Shown one piece after another: positions 1-11,073 of a stretch of 64,000 bases of DNA. Under the pieces are notes generated by a model that saw only the letters and a list, made by a program, of their open reading frames with translations, was not told the DNA's origin and ran no database searches. Each line of letters begins with the position of its first letter. The stretch's first letter is position 1. The stretch is from Mycolicibacterium phlei (GTDB taxonomy: Bacteria; Actinomycetota; Actinomycetes; Mycobacteriales; Mycobacteriaceae): NCBI RefSeq assembly GCF_001583415.1, contig NZ_CP014475.1, forward strand, positions 930,001-994,000. The letters run 5' to 3'. A program made the translations under genes and the position numbers.

Positions 1-561
1 CACGATGAACAGCGCCGGCTTGAGGTTCCCGGTTCTGTGGTCTTCTGTGCGCCCGACCACCAGCACCGCCTGCGCCTGGTCGATCCCGGAGATGAACACC
101 TTCTGCCCGGACAGGATCCAGTCGCCGCCGTCGCGGCGCGCGGTGGTGGTGATGCGGTGGCTGTTGGATCCGGCGTCGGGTTCGGTGATCGCGAACGCCA
201 TCGTGATCGAGCCGTCGGCGATCCCGGGCAGCCAGCGCCGCTTCTGCTCCTCGGTGCCGAACCGGGAGATGATCGTGCCGTTGATGGCCGGTGATACCAC
301 CATCATCAGCAGCGGGCAGCCCGCTGCCGACAGCTCCTCCAGCACCAGCGACAGTTCGTACATGCCCGCACCGCCGCCGCCGTACTCCTCGGGCAGGTTC
401 ACCCCGATGAAGCCGAGTTTCCCGGCCTCCGACCACAATTCGTTGGTGTGCTGGCCGGCGCGCGCCTTGTCCAGGTAGTAGTCCTGGCCGTAGTTGGCGG
501 CCATCGCGGCGACCGCCTGGCGCAGTGCCTGCTGTTCGGCGGTCTCGATGAAACCAGTCAT
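1..561 (-). CDS. fadE12: Acyl-CoA dehydrogenase, 3'-truncated by window edge
   Basis: The visible 187 codons encode the N-terminal helical domain and start of the middle beta domain of a FAD-dependent acyl-CoA dehydrogenase, including the family motif AFAITEPDAGS that contacts flavin and substrate. The catalytic Glu and C-terminus lie outside the window. The ATG at 561 overlaps the stop of the upstream carboxylase alpha gene as ATGA, so it is the last visible member of a five-gene operon. By order it corresponds to M. tuberculosis fadE12 (Rv0972c). The likely role is alpha,beta-dehydrogenation of a branched acyl-CoA in the same pathway as the carboxylase; the substrate cannot be read from sequence. 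Confidence 0.88.
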   Translation of the reverse strand, partial: MTGFIETAEQQALRQAVAAMAANYGQDYYLDKARAGQHTNELWSEAGKLGFIGVNLPEEYGGGGAGMYELSLVLEELSAAGCPLLMMVVSPAINGTIISRFGTEEQKRRWLPGIADGSITMAFAITEPDAGSNSHRITTTARRDGGDWILSGQKVFISGIDQAQAVLVVGRTEDHRTGNLKPALFIV

Positions 562-2521
562 CGCTCTCCTTTCTCCGGGGGCTCCGCTTCGACCCGGGCG
601 AGGATCGTGCCGACGTCGACCTGCTGGCCGGGTTCGACGTTGAGTTCGGTGAGCACCCCGTCGGCCGGGGCGGTGACGGTGTGCTCCATCTTCATCGCCT
701 CCAGCCACAGCAGCGGCTGCCCGGCCCGGACGGTGTCGCCGACGTTGGCGCCGACCCGCAGCACCGAACCCGGCATCGGGGCCAGCAGCGATCCGGCGGC
801 GACGGCGGTGGTCGGGTCGGGGAAGCGGGGCACCGCGCTCAGATGCACCGGGCCGAGTGGGGAGTCGACGAAGATCTCCTCCTGCCCGTCGTTGGTGTAG
901 CGGGCGACGTCGAACCCGCGGTCCACCCCGGCCACCGTCAGCACCACCCTCTCGGGCCGCGCCGAGCGCAGGGCGACGGTCTCGTGGTCGGGCAACTGCA
1001 CTCCGGTGCGGCCGAACCGGTAGCGCACCGTGTGCTCGGTGCCGTCGTCGGCGGTGTACCGCTTGACCTGATAACCGGAGGCGACGTTGCGCCACCCGCT
1101 CGGTACGGCCGCGAACACCGTTGCGTCGCGGCGATTCTGCGCGGCGTCGGCGAGTGCGGCCGCCACCGCGGACAGCGTGACGGCGTCCGGGCCGGCCAGG
1201 GCAGCGGCCAGGCCGGACAGCCCGTGGGTGTCGAAGAACGCGGTGTCGGTGGCGCCGTCGAGAAACGCGGGATGACGCAACACGTTGACCAGCAGGTCGC
1301 GGTTGGTGCGCACGCCGTGCAGGCGGGCCCGGGCCAGGGCGTCGGCGAGCACGGCCGCCGCGCGGCGCCGGGTCGGCGCGGTCGAGATGACCTTCGCGAT
1401 CATCGGGTCGTAGAAGACCGAGACCTGTGAACCGTCCACCACCCCCGAGTCCACCCGCACCGTCGGCGGGACCTCGAAGCGGTGCACGGTGCCGGGCTGC
1501 GGCTGCCACCCCCGTGCCGGATCCTCCGCGTAGAGCCGCGCCTCGATCGAACAGCCCTGCGGCGCAGGGGGTTCAGGGTCGAGGCGGCCGCCGTCGGCGA
1601 TCAGCAGCTGCAGTTCGACCAGGTCGAGCCCGGTGGTCTGTTCGGTCACCGGGTGCTCCACCTGCAGCCGAGTGTTCATCTCCAGGAAGAAGAAGTCGCC
1701 GGACGCGTCGGCCATGAACTCCACGGTGCCCGCGCCGGTGTAGCCGATCGCGGTGGCGGCCTGGCGGGCCGCGGCGAACAGCCGCTCGCGCATGCCCGGG
1801 ATGCGCTCGACGAGTGGGGAGGGTGCCTCCTCGATGATCTTCTGGTGGCGGCGCTGGATCGAGCATTCGCGTTCGCCGACGGCCCAGACGGTGCCGTGCC
1901 CGTCGGCGAGCACCTGCACCTCGACGTGGTGGCCGGCGGCGAGGTAGCGCTCGCAGAACACGGTCGGGTCGCCGAACGCCGACTGCGCCTCCCGCCGGGC
2001 CGCCTCCACCTGCGCAGGCAGTTGGGACAGTTCGTCGACCACCCGCATGCCGCGCCCACCGCCGCCCGCCGACGCCTTGATCAGCACCGGCAGCTGTGCC
2101 TCGGTCACGCCGGCCGGGTCGAGCTCGTCGAGCACCGGCACCCCCGCCGCGGCCATGAGTTTCTTGGCCTCGATCTTGGAGCCCATGGCGGCCACCGCCG
2201 CCACCGGCGGACCCACCCACGTCAGCCCCGCGTCGATCACCGCCGCCGCGAAATCTGGTTTCTCCGAGAGGAATCCGTAACCGGGATGGACGGCGTCGGC
2301 GCCTGCGGTCCGCGCGGCGGCGATCAGCTGGGCGGTGTCGAGATAGCCGCGGGTGCCGTCCAGTCGCACCGCGGCGTCGGCCTCGGCCACGTGCGGCGAG
2401 TCGGCGTCGGGATCGGTGTAGACGGCGACGGTGCCGATGCCGAGGCGGCGGCAGGTGCTGAAGATCCGGCGGGCGATCTCTCCGCGGTTGGCCACCAGAA
2501 GTGTGCTGATCATCTGCTGCC

Positions 2522-2525
<4 letters not shown>
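558..2525 (-). CDS. accA2: Acyl-CoA carboxylase alpha subunit (biotin carboxylase + BCCP)
   Basis: This 655-aa protein carries an N-terminal biotin carboxylase (VANRGEIARR start of domain, ATP-grasp loop GGGGRGMR, catalytic-site motif MNTRLQVEHPVTE) and a C-terminal biotinyl domain with EAMKMEHT; the biotinylated lysine is about residue 612. It carboxylates biotin with ATP and bicarbonate and passes CO2 to the beta subunit encoded just upstream. The GTG at 2525 overlaps the upstream stop by 4 bp (GTGA); an in-frame ATG at 2513 is an alternative start. Position between accD-like and fadE-like genes matches accA2 (Rv0973c). Domain order is like methylcrotonyl- or geranyl-CoA carboxylase alpha subunits, so a branched unsaturated acyl-CoA substrate is plausible but inferred. 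Confidence 0.93.
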
Positions 2526-4113
<1,588 letters not shown>

Positions 4114-4117
<4 letters not shown>

Positions 4118-5262
4118 GATTGGAATCCCAGCGTCTTGGCTGCCAGTGAGGTCAGTATTTCGGTTGTGCCGCCGCCGATTCCGAGGATCCGCATATCCCG
4201 GTACTGGCGTTCCACCTCGGATTCGGTCATGTAGCCCAGCCCGCCGAACAGTTGCACCGCCTGATGGGCCACCCATTCGCCCGCCTGAACCGCGGTGTTC
4301 TTGGCGAAACACACCTCGGCGATCAGGTTCGTCTCGCCTGCGAGTTGCCGTTGCACCACGTGCCGGGTGTACACCCGCGCCACGTCGATGCGGCGGGCCA
4401 TCTCGGCCAGCGTGTTCTGCACCTGCTGGCGCGAGATCAGCGGCCTGCCGAAAGTCTGGCGGTTACGGCACCATTCGACGGTGAGGTCGAGGCAGCGCTG
4501 TGCGCTGGCGTAGGCCTGGGCGGCCAGGCCCACGCGCTCGGCGACGAACGCCGCGGCGATCTGCGCGAAACCGCTGTTCTCGGCGCCGACGAGGTTACGT
4601 GCCGGCACCCGCACGTCGGTGTAGGACAGTTCGGCGGTGTCCGAGGACCGCCAGCCCATCTTGTCCAGCCTGCGGGTCACCTCGAATCCGGGTGTGCCCT
4701 TGTCGACGACGAGCAGCGAGACCCCCGCTGCGCCCGGTCCGCCGGTGCGCACCGCGGTGACGACGTAGTCGGCGCGCACCCCGGAGGTGATGTAGGTCTT
4801 GGCGCCGTTGACGATGAAGTCGTCCCCGTCTTTGACGGCGCGGGTGCACAGATGCCCGACGTCGGAGCCGCCGCCGGGTTCGGTGATGGCGAGGCTGCCG
4901 ATCTTCTCGCCGCGCAGCGTCGGCCGCACATAGGTGTCGATCAGGTGCTCGTCGCCGGAGGCGACCATGTGCGGCACCGCGATCTCGCAGGTGAACAGCG
5001 ACGCGTACACCCCGCCCGGCGCCCCGGCGTAGTGCAGTTCCTCGCAGATGGTCACCGCGTCGGCGCTGTCGCCGCCGCCCCCGCCGACCGACTCCGGGAA
5101 CGCGACGCCCAGCAGCCCGGCGTCGGCGGCCGCACGGTGCAGGGCGCGGGGCAGCTCCCCGGTGCGCTCCCACTCGTCGGCGTGCGGGAGCACCTCGCGT
5201 TCGACGAACGCCCGCACCGTGGCGCGTAACTGCTGCCGTTCCGGGGTGGTCCAGATGTTCAC
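4114..5262 (-). CDS. fadE13: Acyl-CoA dehydrogenase
   Basis: A full-length 382-aa acyl-CoA dehydrogenase with an N-terminal helical domain, the flavin motif SLAITEPGGGSDV, a second motif YITSG, and the C-terminal signature MTESEVERQYRDMRILGIGGGTTEI. It would oxidise an acyl-CoA to the 2-enoyl-CoA with FAD and feed electrons to ETF. The GTG at 5262 overlaps the upstream stop as GTGA and gives the expected N-terminus; the frame stays open further upstream without homology. The order matches fadE13 (Rv0975c). With the carboxylase, it could supply the unsaturated acyl-CoA that is then carboxylated. Confidence 0.92.
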
Positions 5263-6968
5263 GCCAGCAAGCCTTTCGGAATGTCGACGGTACGGCTGCG
5301 CAGCCATTCGCCCAGCCCCTTGGCCTGCGGGTCGAACCGGGCGTGATAGGCGACGCCCAGCCCGAGGATGCCGTCTATGACGAAGTTCACCACCCGCAGG
5401 TTGGGCAGCAGATGCCGTGTCACCGGCAGCTCGGCGGCCTCGGGCAGCAGGTCGCGCAGGCGCTCGGCGGTCAGGTAGTGGGCGAGCCAGCGCCACTGCT
5501 CGTCGGTGCGCACCCACACCCCGACGTTGGCGCTGCCGCCCTTGTCGCCGCTGCGGGCGCCCGCGATACGGCCGAGCGGTGCGCGCACGGTCTCACCGGC
5601 GGGCAGCGGTTCGGGCAGCCCGGCCTGCGGCACCAGCCCGGGCTCGAGAACGTCTGCGGGCGGGGCAATTTCGACCCGGGTGCCGTCCGGGTGCACGGCG
5701 ACGTGCGGTACCGCGTCGGCGGGCACGTAGGCGGGTTCGAACACGCCGTAGACCTGACCGGAGCCGGGCGGGCTGGTGGCGTGGAAACCGGGGTAGCTGG
5801 CCAGTGCGAGTTCGACTGCGGCCGAGGAGAACTGGCGACCCACCTTGTCCGGGTCGGGGTCGCGGACCACGCAGTGCAGCAGCGCGCTGGCGGTCTCCTC
5901 GGTGTCGGCGTCGGGGTGGTCGGTGCGCGCCAGCGTCCACTCCATCTCGGCGGGCCTGACCGTCAGGTGGCTCTCCAGCTGGTCACGGACCAGCGCGGCC
6001 TTGGCCTCGATGTCCAGGCCGGTGAGCACCAGCGTCATCTCGTTGCGGAACCCGCCGATGCGGTTGACCGAGACCTTCAGCGACGGCGGCGGTGGCTCGC
6101 CCCTCACCCCGATGATCCGCACCCGGTCGGGGCCGTCGTCGGTCAGCTCGACGGTGTCGACGCGCAGCGTGACGTCGGGGTTGGGGTAGCGCGCTCCGCC
6201 GATCTCGTAGAGCAGCTGCGCGGTGACGGTGCCGACGGTCACGGCGCCGCCGGTGCCCGGATGCTTGGTGATCACCGACGACCCGTCGGGGTGGATCTCG
6301 GCCAGCGGGAACCCGGGATGGCGCAGATCGGCCAGCTCGGTGAAGAAGGCGTAGTTGCCGCCGGTGGCCTGCGCGCCGCATTCGATGACGTGGCCGGCGG
6401 CCACCGCACCGGCCAGCGCGTCGTAGTCGGTGCGGTCCCAGCCGAAGTGTGCGGCGGCCGGCCCGACCGTCACCGAGGCGTCGGTGACCCGGCCGGTCAC
6501 CACGACGTCGGCGCCCGCGCGCAGGCAGTCGACGATGCCCCACGCGCCCAGGTAGGCGTTGGCCGCCAGGGCGCCGCCGAACCCGAGCTCCTCGGCCCGC
6601 CCGACCAGGTCGTCACCCTCCACGTGGGCGACCCGCACCCGCAGTCCCAGCCGGTCGGCCAGGGCACGCACCGCGTCGGCCAGGCCCGCCGGGTTGAGCC
6701 CGCCGGCGTTGGTGACGATGCGCACACCCTTGTCGACGGCCAGGCCGAGGCACTCCTCGAGCTGGGTGAGGAAGGTGCGGGCGTAGCCGCGCTCGGGTGA
6801 CTTGGCGCGGTCGCGGGCCAGGATCAGCATGGTCAGCTCGGCGAGGTAGTCGCCGGTCAGGTAGTCCAGGTCGCCGCCGGTGAGCATCTCGCGCATCGCC
6901 GCCAGCCGGTCCCCGTAGAACCCGGAGCAGTTGCCGATGCGGACCACACCTCCGGTAGCACCGGTCAC
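5259..6968 (-). CDS. AtuA-like (DUF1446) protein, first gene of catabolic operon
   Basis: The 569-aa product starts with VRIGNCSGFYGDR and LTGDYLAELTM, which mark the acyclic terpene utilisation AtuA / DUF1446 family, and contains GADVVVTGRVTDAS and the C-terminal half with SGDKGGSANVGVWVR typical of two-domain members. The biochemical role of AtuA is not established in general; it is encoded with geranyl-CoA carboxylase genes in Pseudomonas. The GTG at 6968 sits just after an AGGGAGGCC ribosome-binding sequence and is preferred over the open frame that extends to 7109. It is the promoter-proximal gene of the operon and the counterpart of Rv0976c. All downstream junctions are 4-bp overlaps, suggesting one transcript. 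Confidence 0.85.
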   Translation of the reverse strand: MTGATGGVVRIGNCSGFYGDRLAAMREMLTGGDLDYLTGDYLAELTMLILARDRAKSPERGYARTFLTQLEECLGLAVDKGVRIVTNAGGLNPAGLADAVRALADRLGLRVRVAHVEGDDLVGRAEELGFGGALAANAYLGAWGIVDCLRAGADVVVTGRVTDASVTVGPAAAHFGWDRTDYDALAGAVAAGHVIECGAQATGGNYAFFTELADLRHPGFPLAEIHPDGSSVITKHPGTGGAVTVGTVTAQLLYEIGGARYPNPDVTLRVDTVELTDDGPDRVRIIGVRGEPPPPSLKVSVNRIGGFRNEMTLVLTGLDIEAKAALVRDQLESHLTVRPAEMEWTLARTDHPDADTEETASALLHCVVRDPDPDKVGRQFSSAAVELALASYPGFHATSPPGSGQVYGVFEPAYVPADAVPHVAVHPDGTRVEIAPPADVLEPGLVPQAGLPEPLPAGETVRAPLGRIAGARSGDKGGSANVGVWVRTDEQWRWLAHYLTAERLRDLLPEAAELPVTRHLLPNLRVVNFVIDGILGLGVAYHARFDPQAKGLGEWLRSRTVDIPKGLLA

Positions 6969-7007
6969 CCGCGGCCTCCCTTCCTCGCTCCGACCGCTCC
7001 CGACCAA

Positions 7008-7026
7008 CCGGTAGGTTACGTACCGG
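7008..7026. promoter_or_regulatory. Inverted repeat CCGGTA-N7-TACCGG, candidate operator
   Basis: A perfect 6-bp inverted repeat with a 7-nt spacer lies about 40 bp upstream of the AtuA-like start, in the gap between this minus-strand operon and the plus-strand rpmF. Size and symmetry suit a dimeric regulator of the TetR or GntR type, but no regulator gene is adjacent. Its position suggests control of the catabolic operon rather than of rpmF, which has its own ribosome-binding site 170 bp further on. Confidence 0.45.
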
Positions 7027-7194
7027 AATGCGGTCCGCGTCACGTTTTCGGAAGACGGATCCTGTGCGTTTTGGAGGCCGCACAGGTCGTTGGCTATCCT
7101 GAAGGGCACTTACCGGCGCTGTGTGCTGCGCGCGGTGATGCCAGGCCGCCGGTCCGCCGGTTGCAGACTTACCCGCAAAGAGGAGAACTCGATC

Positions 7195-7368
7195 ATGGCT
7201 GTGCCCAAGCGCAGGATGTCGCGCGCGAACACCCGTAGCCGGCGTGCGCAGTGGAAGGCCGAGGCCACCGGTCTGGTCACCGTCAACGTCGCGGGTCAGC
7301 AGCACAAGGTGCCGCGGCGGCTGCTCAAGGCCGCCCGCCTGGGGCTGATCAACCTCGACCGCCGCTGA
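7195..7368 (+). CDS. rpmF: 50S ribosomal protein bL32
   Basis: The 57-aa basic protein begins [20 protein letters not shown] and ends in a C-terminal [11 protein letters not shown], the L32 signature. It has no cysteines, so it is the zinc-independent form. ATG at 7195 follows a good AAAGAGGAGAA ribosome-binding site; the frame is open upstream to 7090 without homology. It sits immediately upstream of mprA, the same order as Rv0979A-Rv0981. Confidence 0.96.
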   Translation: MAVPKRRMSRANTRSRRAQWKAEATGLVTVNVAGQQHKVPRRLLKAARLGLINLDRR

Positions 7369-7399
7369 CCGCGGCGTCGACACCGCAGCTCGACCGCGC

Positions 7400-7417
7400 C
7401 TCTCAGGTCACTCTCAG
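7400..7417 (+). promoter_or_regulatory. CTCTCAG direct repeat, candidate MprA box for mprA
   Basis: Two exact CTCTCAG heptamers (7400-7406 and 7411-7417) are spaced 11 bp start to start, one helical turn, ending 16 bp before the mprA start. MprA is known to bind loosely conserved direct repeats upstream of its own gene, so this fits autoregulation. The same 11-bp spacing of TTCT(A/C)AG repeats recurs before pepD. Confidence 0.6.
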
Positions 7418-7433
7418 ATAAGGGGCCGACACT

Positions 7434-8126
7434 GTGGCCGTGCGCATTCTTGTCGTTGACGACGATCGCGCGGTGCGCGAGTCGCTGCGCCGTTCCCTCT
7501 CCTTCAACGGGTACTCCGTCGAGCTGGCTCAGGACGGGGTCGAAGCGCTGGAGCTGATCGCCAACAACCGACCCGACGCCGTGGTGCTCGACGTGATGAT
7601 GCCGCGGCTGGACGGCCTGGAGGTGTGCCGTCAGCTGCGCAGCACCGGCGACGACCTGCCGATCCTGGTGCTCACCGCCCGCGACTCGGTCTCCGAACGG
7701 GTCGCCGGGCTGGACGCCGGCGCCGACGACTACCTGCCCAAACCGTTCGCGCTGGAGGAACTGCTGGCGCGGATGCGGGCGCTGTTGCGCCGCACCACCA
7801 TCGACGAGAACAGCGAGTCGGCGGCGCTGACCTTCTCCGACCTCACACTGGATCCCGTCACCCGCGAGGTCACCCGCGGGGACCGCCAGATCAGCCTGAC
7901 CCGCACCGAGTTCGCGCTGCTGGAGATGCTCATCGCCAACCCGCGCCGGGTGCTGACCCGCAGCCGCATCCTCGAGGAGGTGTGGGGCTTCGACTTCCCG
8001 ACGTCGGGCAACGCGCTGGAGGTCTACGTCGGATACCTGCGCCGCAAGACCGAGGCCGGCGGGGAGCCGCGACTGATCCACACCGTGCGCGGTGTGGGTT
8101 ACGTGTTGCGCGAAACGCCCCCGTGA
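7434..8126 (+). CDS. mprA: Response regulator MprA
   Basis: A 230-aa OmpR/PhoB-class response regulator. The receiver domain (about 1-120) has the acidic pocket VVDDD, the phosphoacceptor Asp53 in [12 protein letters not shown], and the conserved Lys in DDYLPKPF. The winged-helix domain (about 135-228) ends with [11 protein letters not shown]. It pairs with the sensor MprB, whose start codon shares one base with the mprA stop (TGATG). In M. tuberculosis MprAB responds to envelope stress and controls sigB, sigE and pepD. GTG at 7434 is the start giving the standard N-terminus. Confidence 0.96.
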   Translation: MAVRILVVDDDRAVRESLRRSLSFNGYSVELAQDGVEALELIANNRPDAVVLDVMMPRLDGLEVCRQLRSTGDDLPILVLTARDSVSERVAGLDAGADDYLPKPFALEELLARMRALLRRTTIDENSESAALTFSDLTLDPVTREVTRGDRQISLTRTEFALLEMLIANPRRVLTRSRILEEVWGFDFPTSGNALEVYVGYLRRKTEAGGEPRLIHTVRGVGYVLRETPP

Positions 8127-9568
8127 TGACCGAGCCCGGCTACGGGGCTGTGCCACAACCGAATCCGCCGCACGCCCAGTCTCGACCCCGCTCCATCTCG
8201 CTGCGCTGGCGGGTGATGCTGCTGGCGATGTCGATGGTCGCGATGGTCGTCGTGCTGATGGCCGTCGCGGTGTGGGCGGTGGTCTCGCGGGCGCTCTACG
8301 ACGACGTCGACGACCAGCTGCGCAGCCGGGCCCGGCTGCTGATCGAGAGCGGCTCCCTGGAGGCCGACCCGGGCAAGGCGATCGAGGGCACCGCGTACTC
8401 CGACGTCAACGCGATGCTGGTGATCCCGGGCCGGGCCATCTTCACGGCCAACCAGGAGGGTCAGGCGCTGCCGCTGGGCGAACCGGAGAAGGCGGTGCTG
8501 CGCGGTGAACTGATCATGTCGCTGCGCACCGCCAACCAGCAGCGGGTGCTGGCCATGCACCTGCCCAACGACAGCTCGCTGCTGATCTCGAAGAGCATGA
8601 AGCCGACGGCCGACCTGCTCGGCCGGCTGGGCACGGTGCTGCTCATCGTCGGCGGGGTCGGGGTGGTGGTCGCCGCGATGGCCGGCGGTGCGGTGGCCCG
8701 CGCCGGGCTGCGGCCGGTGGCCCGGCTCACCGAGGCGACCGAGCGGGTGGCCCGCACCGACGACCTGCGGCCGATCCCGGTGTTCGGCAGCGACGAACTG
8801 GCCCGCCTCACCGAGGCGTTCAACACGATGCTGCGCGCGCTGGCCGAGTCGCGGGAACGGCAGGCACGGCTGGTCGCCGACGCCGGCCACGAGCTGCGCA
8901 CCCCGCTGACCTCGCTGCGCACCAACGTCGAACTGCTGATGGCGTCGATGGCGCCAGGCGCGCCGCGGCTGCCCGAGCAGGAGATGGCCGAACTGCGCGC
9001 CGACGTCATCGCCCAGATCGAGGAATTGTCCACTCTGGTGGGCGATCTCGTCGACCTCACCCGCGACGACGCCGGCGTCGTCGTGCACGAGCCCGTCGAC
9101 CTCGCCGAGGTCGTCGACCGCTCCCTGGAACGGGTTCGGCGCCGCCGCAACGACATCGAGTTCGACGTCGCGGTCATCCCGTGGGTCATCCACGGCGACA
9201 ACGCCGGCCTGTCGCGGGCGGTGCTCAACCTGCTCGACAACGCCGCCAAGTGGAGCCCGCCCGGCGGGCGGGTCTCGGTGCGGCTGACCCAGGTCGGGCC
9301 GTCACACGCCGAGCTGGTGGTCTCCGATCTCGGTCCCGGGATCCCACCGCAGGAGCGGGGCCTGGTGTTCGAGCGGTTCTACCGGTCGACGACAGCGCGG
9401 TCCATGCCCGGCTCCGGGCTGGGGCTGGCCATCGTCAAACAGGTGGTGCTGCGGCACGGCGGCACACTGCGGATCGAGGACACGGTGCCGGGCGGGCAGC
9501 CGCCGGGCACGTCGATGCACGTGGTGCTGCCGGGCCAGCCGGGCACCGACACACCCGCGGCGCGGTGA
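8126..9568 (+). CDS. mprB: Sensor histidine kinase MprB
   Basis: This 480-aa membrane kinase has a first transmembrane segment near residues 30-55, an extracytoplasmic domain, a second segment near 170-195, a HAMP region, the dimerisation/phosphoacceptor H-box DAGHELRTPLTSL with His255, and an HATPase domain with N-box NLLDNAAKW and a GSGLGLAIVKQV G-box. It phosphorylates MprA; in M. tuberculosis the sensor domain associates with DnaK and senses membrane stress. The ATG at 8126 overlaps the mprA stop, implying translational coupling. A larger ORF from 7625 in the same frame is only read-through over mprA. Confidence 0.95.
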   Translation: MTEPGYGAVPQPNPPHAQSRPRSISLRWRVMLLAMSMVAMVVVLMAVAVWAVVSRALYDDVDDQLRSRARLLIESGSLEADPGKAIEGTAYSDVNAMLVIPGRAIFTANQEGQALPLGEPEKAVLRGELIMSLRTANQQRVLAMHLPNDSSLLISKSMKPTADLLGRLGTVLLIVGGVGVVVAAMAGGAVARAGLRPVARLTEATERVARTDDLRPIPVFGSDELARLTEAFNTMLRALAESRERQARLVADAGHELRTPLTSLRTNVELLMASMAPGAPRLPEQEMAELRADVIAQIEELSTLVGDLVDLTRDDAGVVVHEPVDLAEVVDRSLERVRRRRNDIEFDVAVIPWVIHGDNAGLSRAVLNLLDNAAKWSPPGGRVSVRLTQVGPSHAELVVSDLGPGIPPQERGLVFERFYRSTTARSMPGSGLGLAIVKQVVLRHGGTLRIEDTVPGGQPPGTSMHVVLPGQPGTDTPAAR

Positions 9569-9633
9569 CCCGCACCGGCGGTGTGGTCGGGGGAAGATGT
9601 CTGCGACGAGAGTCTGGGCGTGTCCCGAACGGT

Positions 9634-9651
9634 TTCTAAGTGGATTCTCAG
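9634..9651 (+). promoter_or_regulatory. TTCT(A/C)AG direct repeat, candidate MprA box for pepD
   Basis: TTCTAAG (9634-9640) and TTCTCAG (9645-9651) are spaced 11 bp start to start, like the pair before mprA, and lie about 80 bp upstream of pepD. Since pepD is a known MprA target in M. tuberculosis, this pair is a good candidate operator; binding is inferred from pattern and context only. Confidence 0.5.
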
Positions 9652-9729
9652 CCCGACTGGGCACTGTGGATCCTGCGTCCAACGTTGTGCAGATATCGGA
9701 CCTAGTGACGAAGAAAGAGCCCGACTTAC

Positions 9730-11073
9730 ATGACGAACCACCCGAGGTACACGCCGCCGCCCCCGTCCGGCCGCCGGCCCGTCGGTCCCTCGCAGGCAAC
9801 CCCCGGCTACCCGGGCGGCGCACAGCGCCCCGGCCCCTACCAGCAGTCCTACGACTGGCGGTACGCCACCCAACAGACCACCCAGCAGCAGCCCGCGTCG
9901 GCGCCGTTCCGGTCGGCGTATGACCCGTACCGCGGCGCTCCGCAGCAGCCGGTACCGCCGCAGCCGCTGCAAAGGCGTTCGCGCGCAGGCGCTTTGACCG
10001 TCGGTGCGCTGGCCATCGCGATGGTGTCGGCAGGCATCGGCGGCGGGGTGGCGATGATGGTGGCCGACAACGGTCCGTCGGCGACGACCTCGATCAGCGG
10101 TGCGGCGCCCAGCGTGCCGGCCGCCAGCCTGCCCGCGGGCAGCGTCGAGCAGGTCGCGGCCAAGGTGGTGCCCAGCGTCGTCAAGCTCGAGACCAAGATG
10201 GGCCGGGCCTCCGAGGAGGGCTCCGGGGTGATCCTGTCCTCGGACGGGCTCATCCTGACCAACAACCACGTGGTGTCCGCCGCGGCCGAGGGGCCCGGAG
10301 GCGACGCGTCGCAGACCAAGGTGACGTTCTTCGACGGCCGCACCGCGCCGTTCACCGTCGTCGGCACCGATCCCAGCAGCGACATCGCCGTGGTGCGCGC
10401 CCAGGGGGTCTCCGATCTGACCCCGATCACCATCGGTTCGTCGGCGCAGCTGCGGGTCGGCCAGGACGTGGTTGCCATCGGCTCACCGCTCGGGCTCGAG
10501 GGCACGGTCACCACCGGCATCATCAGCGCGCTGAACCGGCCCGTCGCGGCGGGCGGCGACGCGCGCAACCAGAACACGGTGCTCGACGCCATCCAGACCG
10601 ACGCCGCGATCAACCCGGGCAACTCCGGTGGTGCGCTGGTCAACATGAACGGCGAGCTGATCGGCATCAACTCCGCGATCGCGACGCTGGGCGCCGACGC
10701 CGGCCCGGCGGCGCAGGGCGGTTCGATCGGCCTGGGCTTCGCGATTCCGGTGGACCAGGCCAAGCGGATCGCCGACGAGCTGATCCAGAACGGCAGCGCC
10801 GCGCACGCCTCGCTCGGCGTCCAGGTCGGCAACGACGCGTCGATCGACGGCGCCCGGATCGTCGAGGTCACCGAGGGTGGTGCGGCCGCGGCGGCCGGGC
10901 TGCCCAGCGGGGTCGTGATCACCAAGGTCGACGACCGGGTGATCGGCAGCGCCGACGCGCTCGTCGCCGCGGTGCGGTCCAAGGCCCCCGGCGACAAGAT
11001 CACGCTGACCTTCGTCGATCCCTCCGGCAGGCCGCAGACCGTGGACGTGACTCTCGGAAAGGCGCAGCAGTGA
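9730..11073 (+). CDS. pepD: HtrA-like serine protease PepD
   Basis: The 447-aa protein has a Pro/Gln-rich cytosolic N-terminus (1-80), one transmembrane helix (about 86-111), a trypsin-like protease domain with catalytic triad His180 (TNNHV), Asp218 (SSDIAVV) and Ser299 (NPGNSGGAL), and a C-terminal PDZ domain (about 355-440). It acts at the outer face of the membrane in quality control of exported proteins and feeds back on MprAB signalling in M. tuberculosis (Rv0983). ATG at 9730 is 160 bp after mprB, leaving room for its own promoter. The stop overlaps the moaB2 start by 4 bp. Confidence 0.95.
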   Translation: MTNHPRYTPPPPSGRRPVGPSQATPGYPGGAQRPGPYQQSYDWRYATQQTTQQQPASAPFRSAYDPYRGAPQQPVPPQPLQRRSRAGALTVGALAIAMVSAGIGGGVAMMVADNGPSATTSISGAAPSVPAASLPAGSVEQVAAKVVPSVVKLETKMGRASEEGSGVILSSDGLILTNNHVVSAAAEGPGGDASQTKVTFFDGRTAPFTVVGTDPSSDIAVVRAQGVSDLTPITIGSSAQLRVGQDVVAIGSPLGLEGTVTTGIISALNRPVAAGGDARNQNTVLDAIQTDAAINPGNSGGALVNMNGELIGINSAIATLGADAGPAAQGGSIGLGFAIPVDQAKRIADELIQNGSAAHASLGVQVGNDASIDGARIVEVTEGGAAAAAGLPSGVVITKVDDRVIGSADALVAAVRSKAPGDKITLTFVDPSGRPQTVDVTLGKAQQ

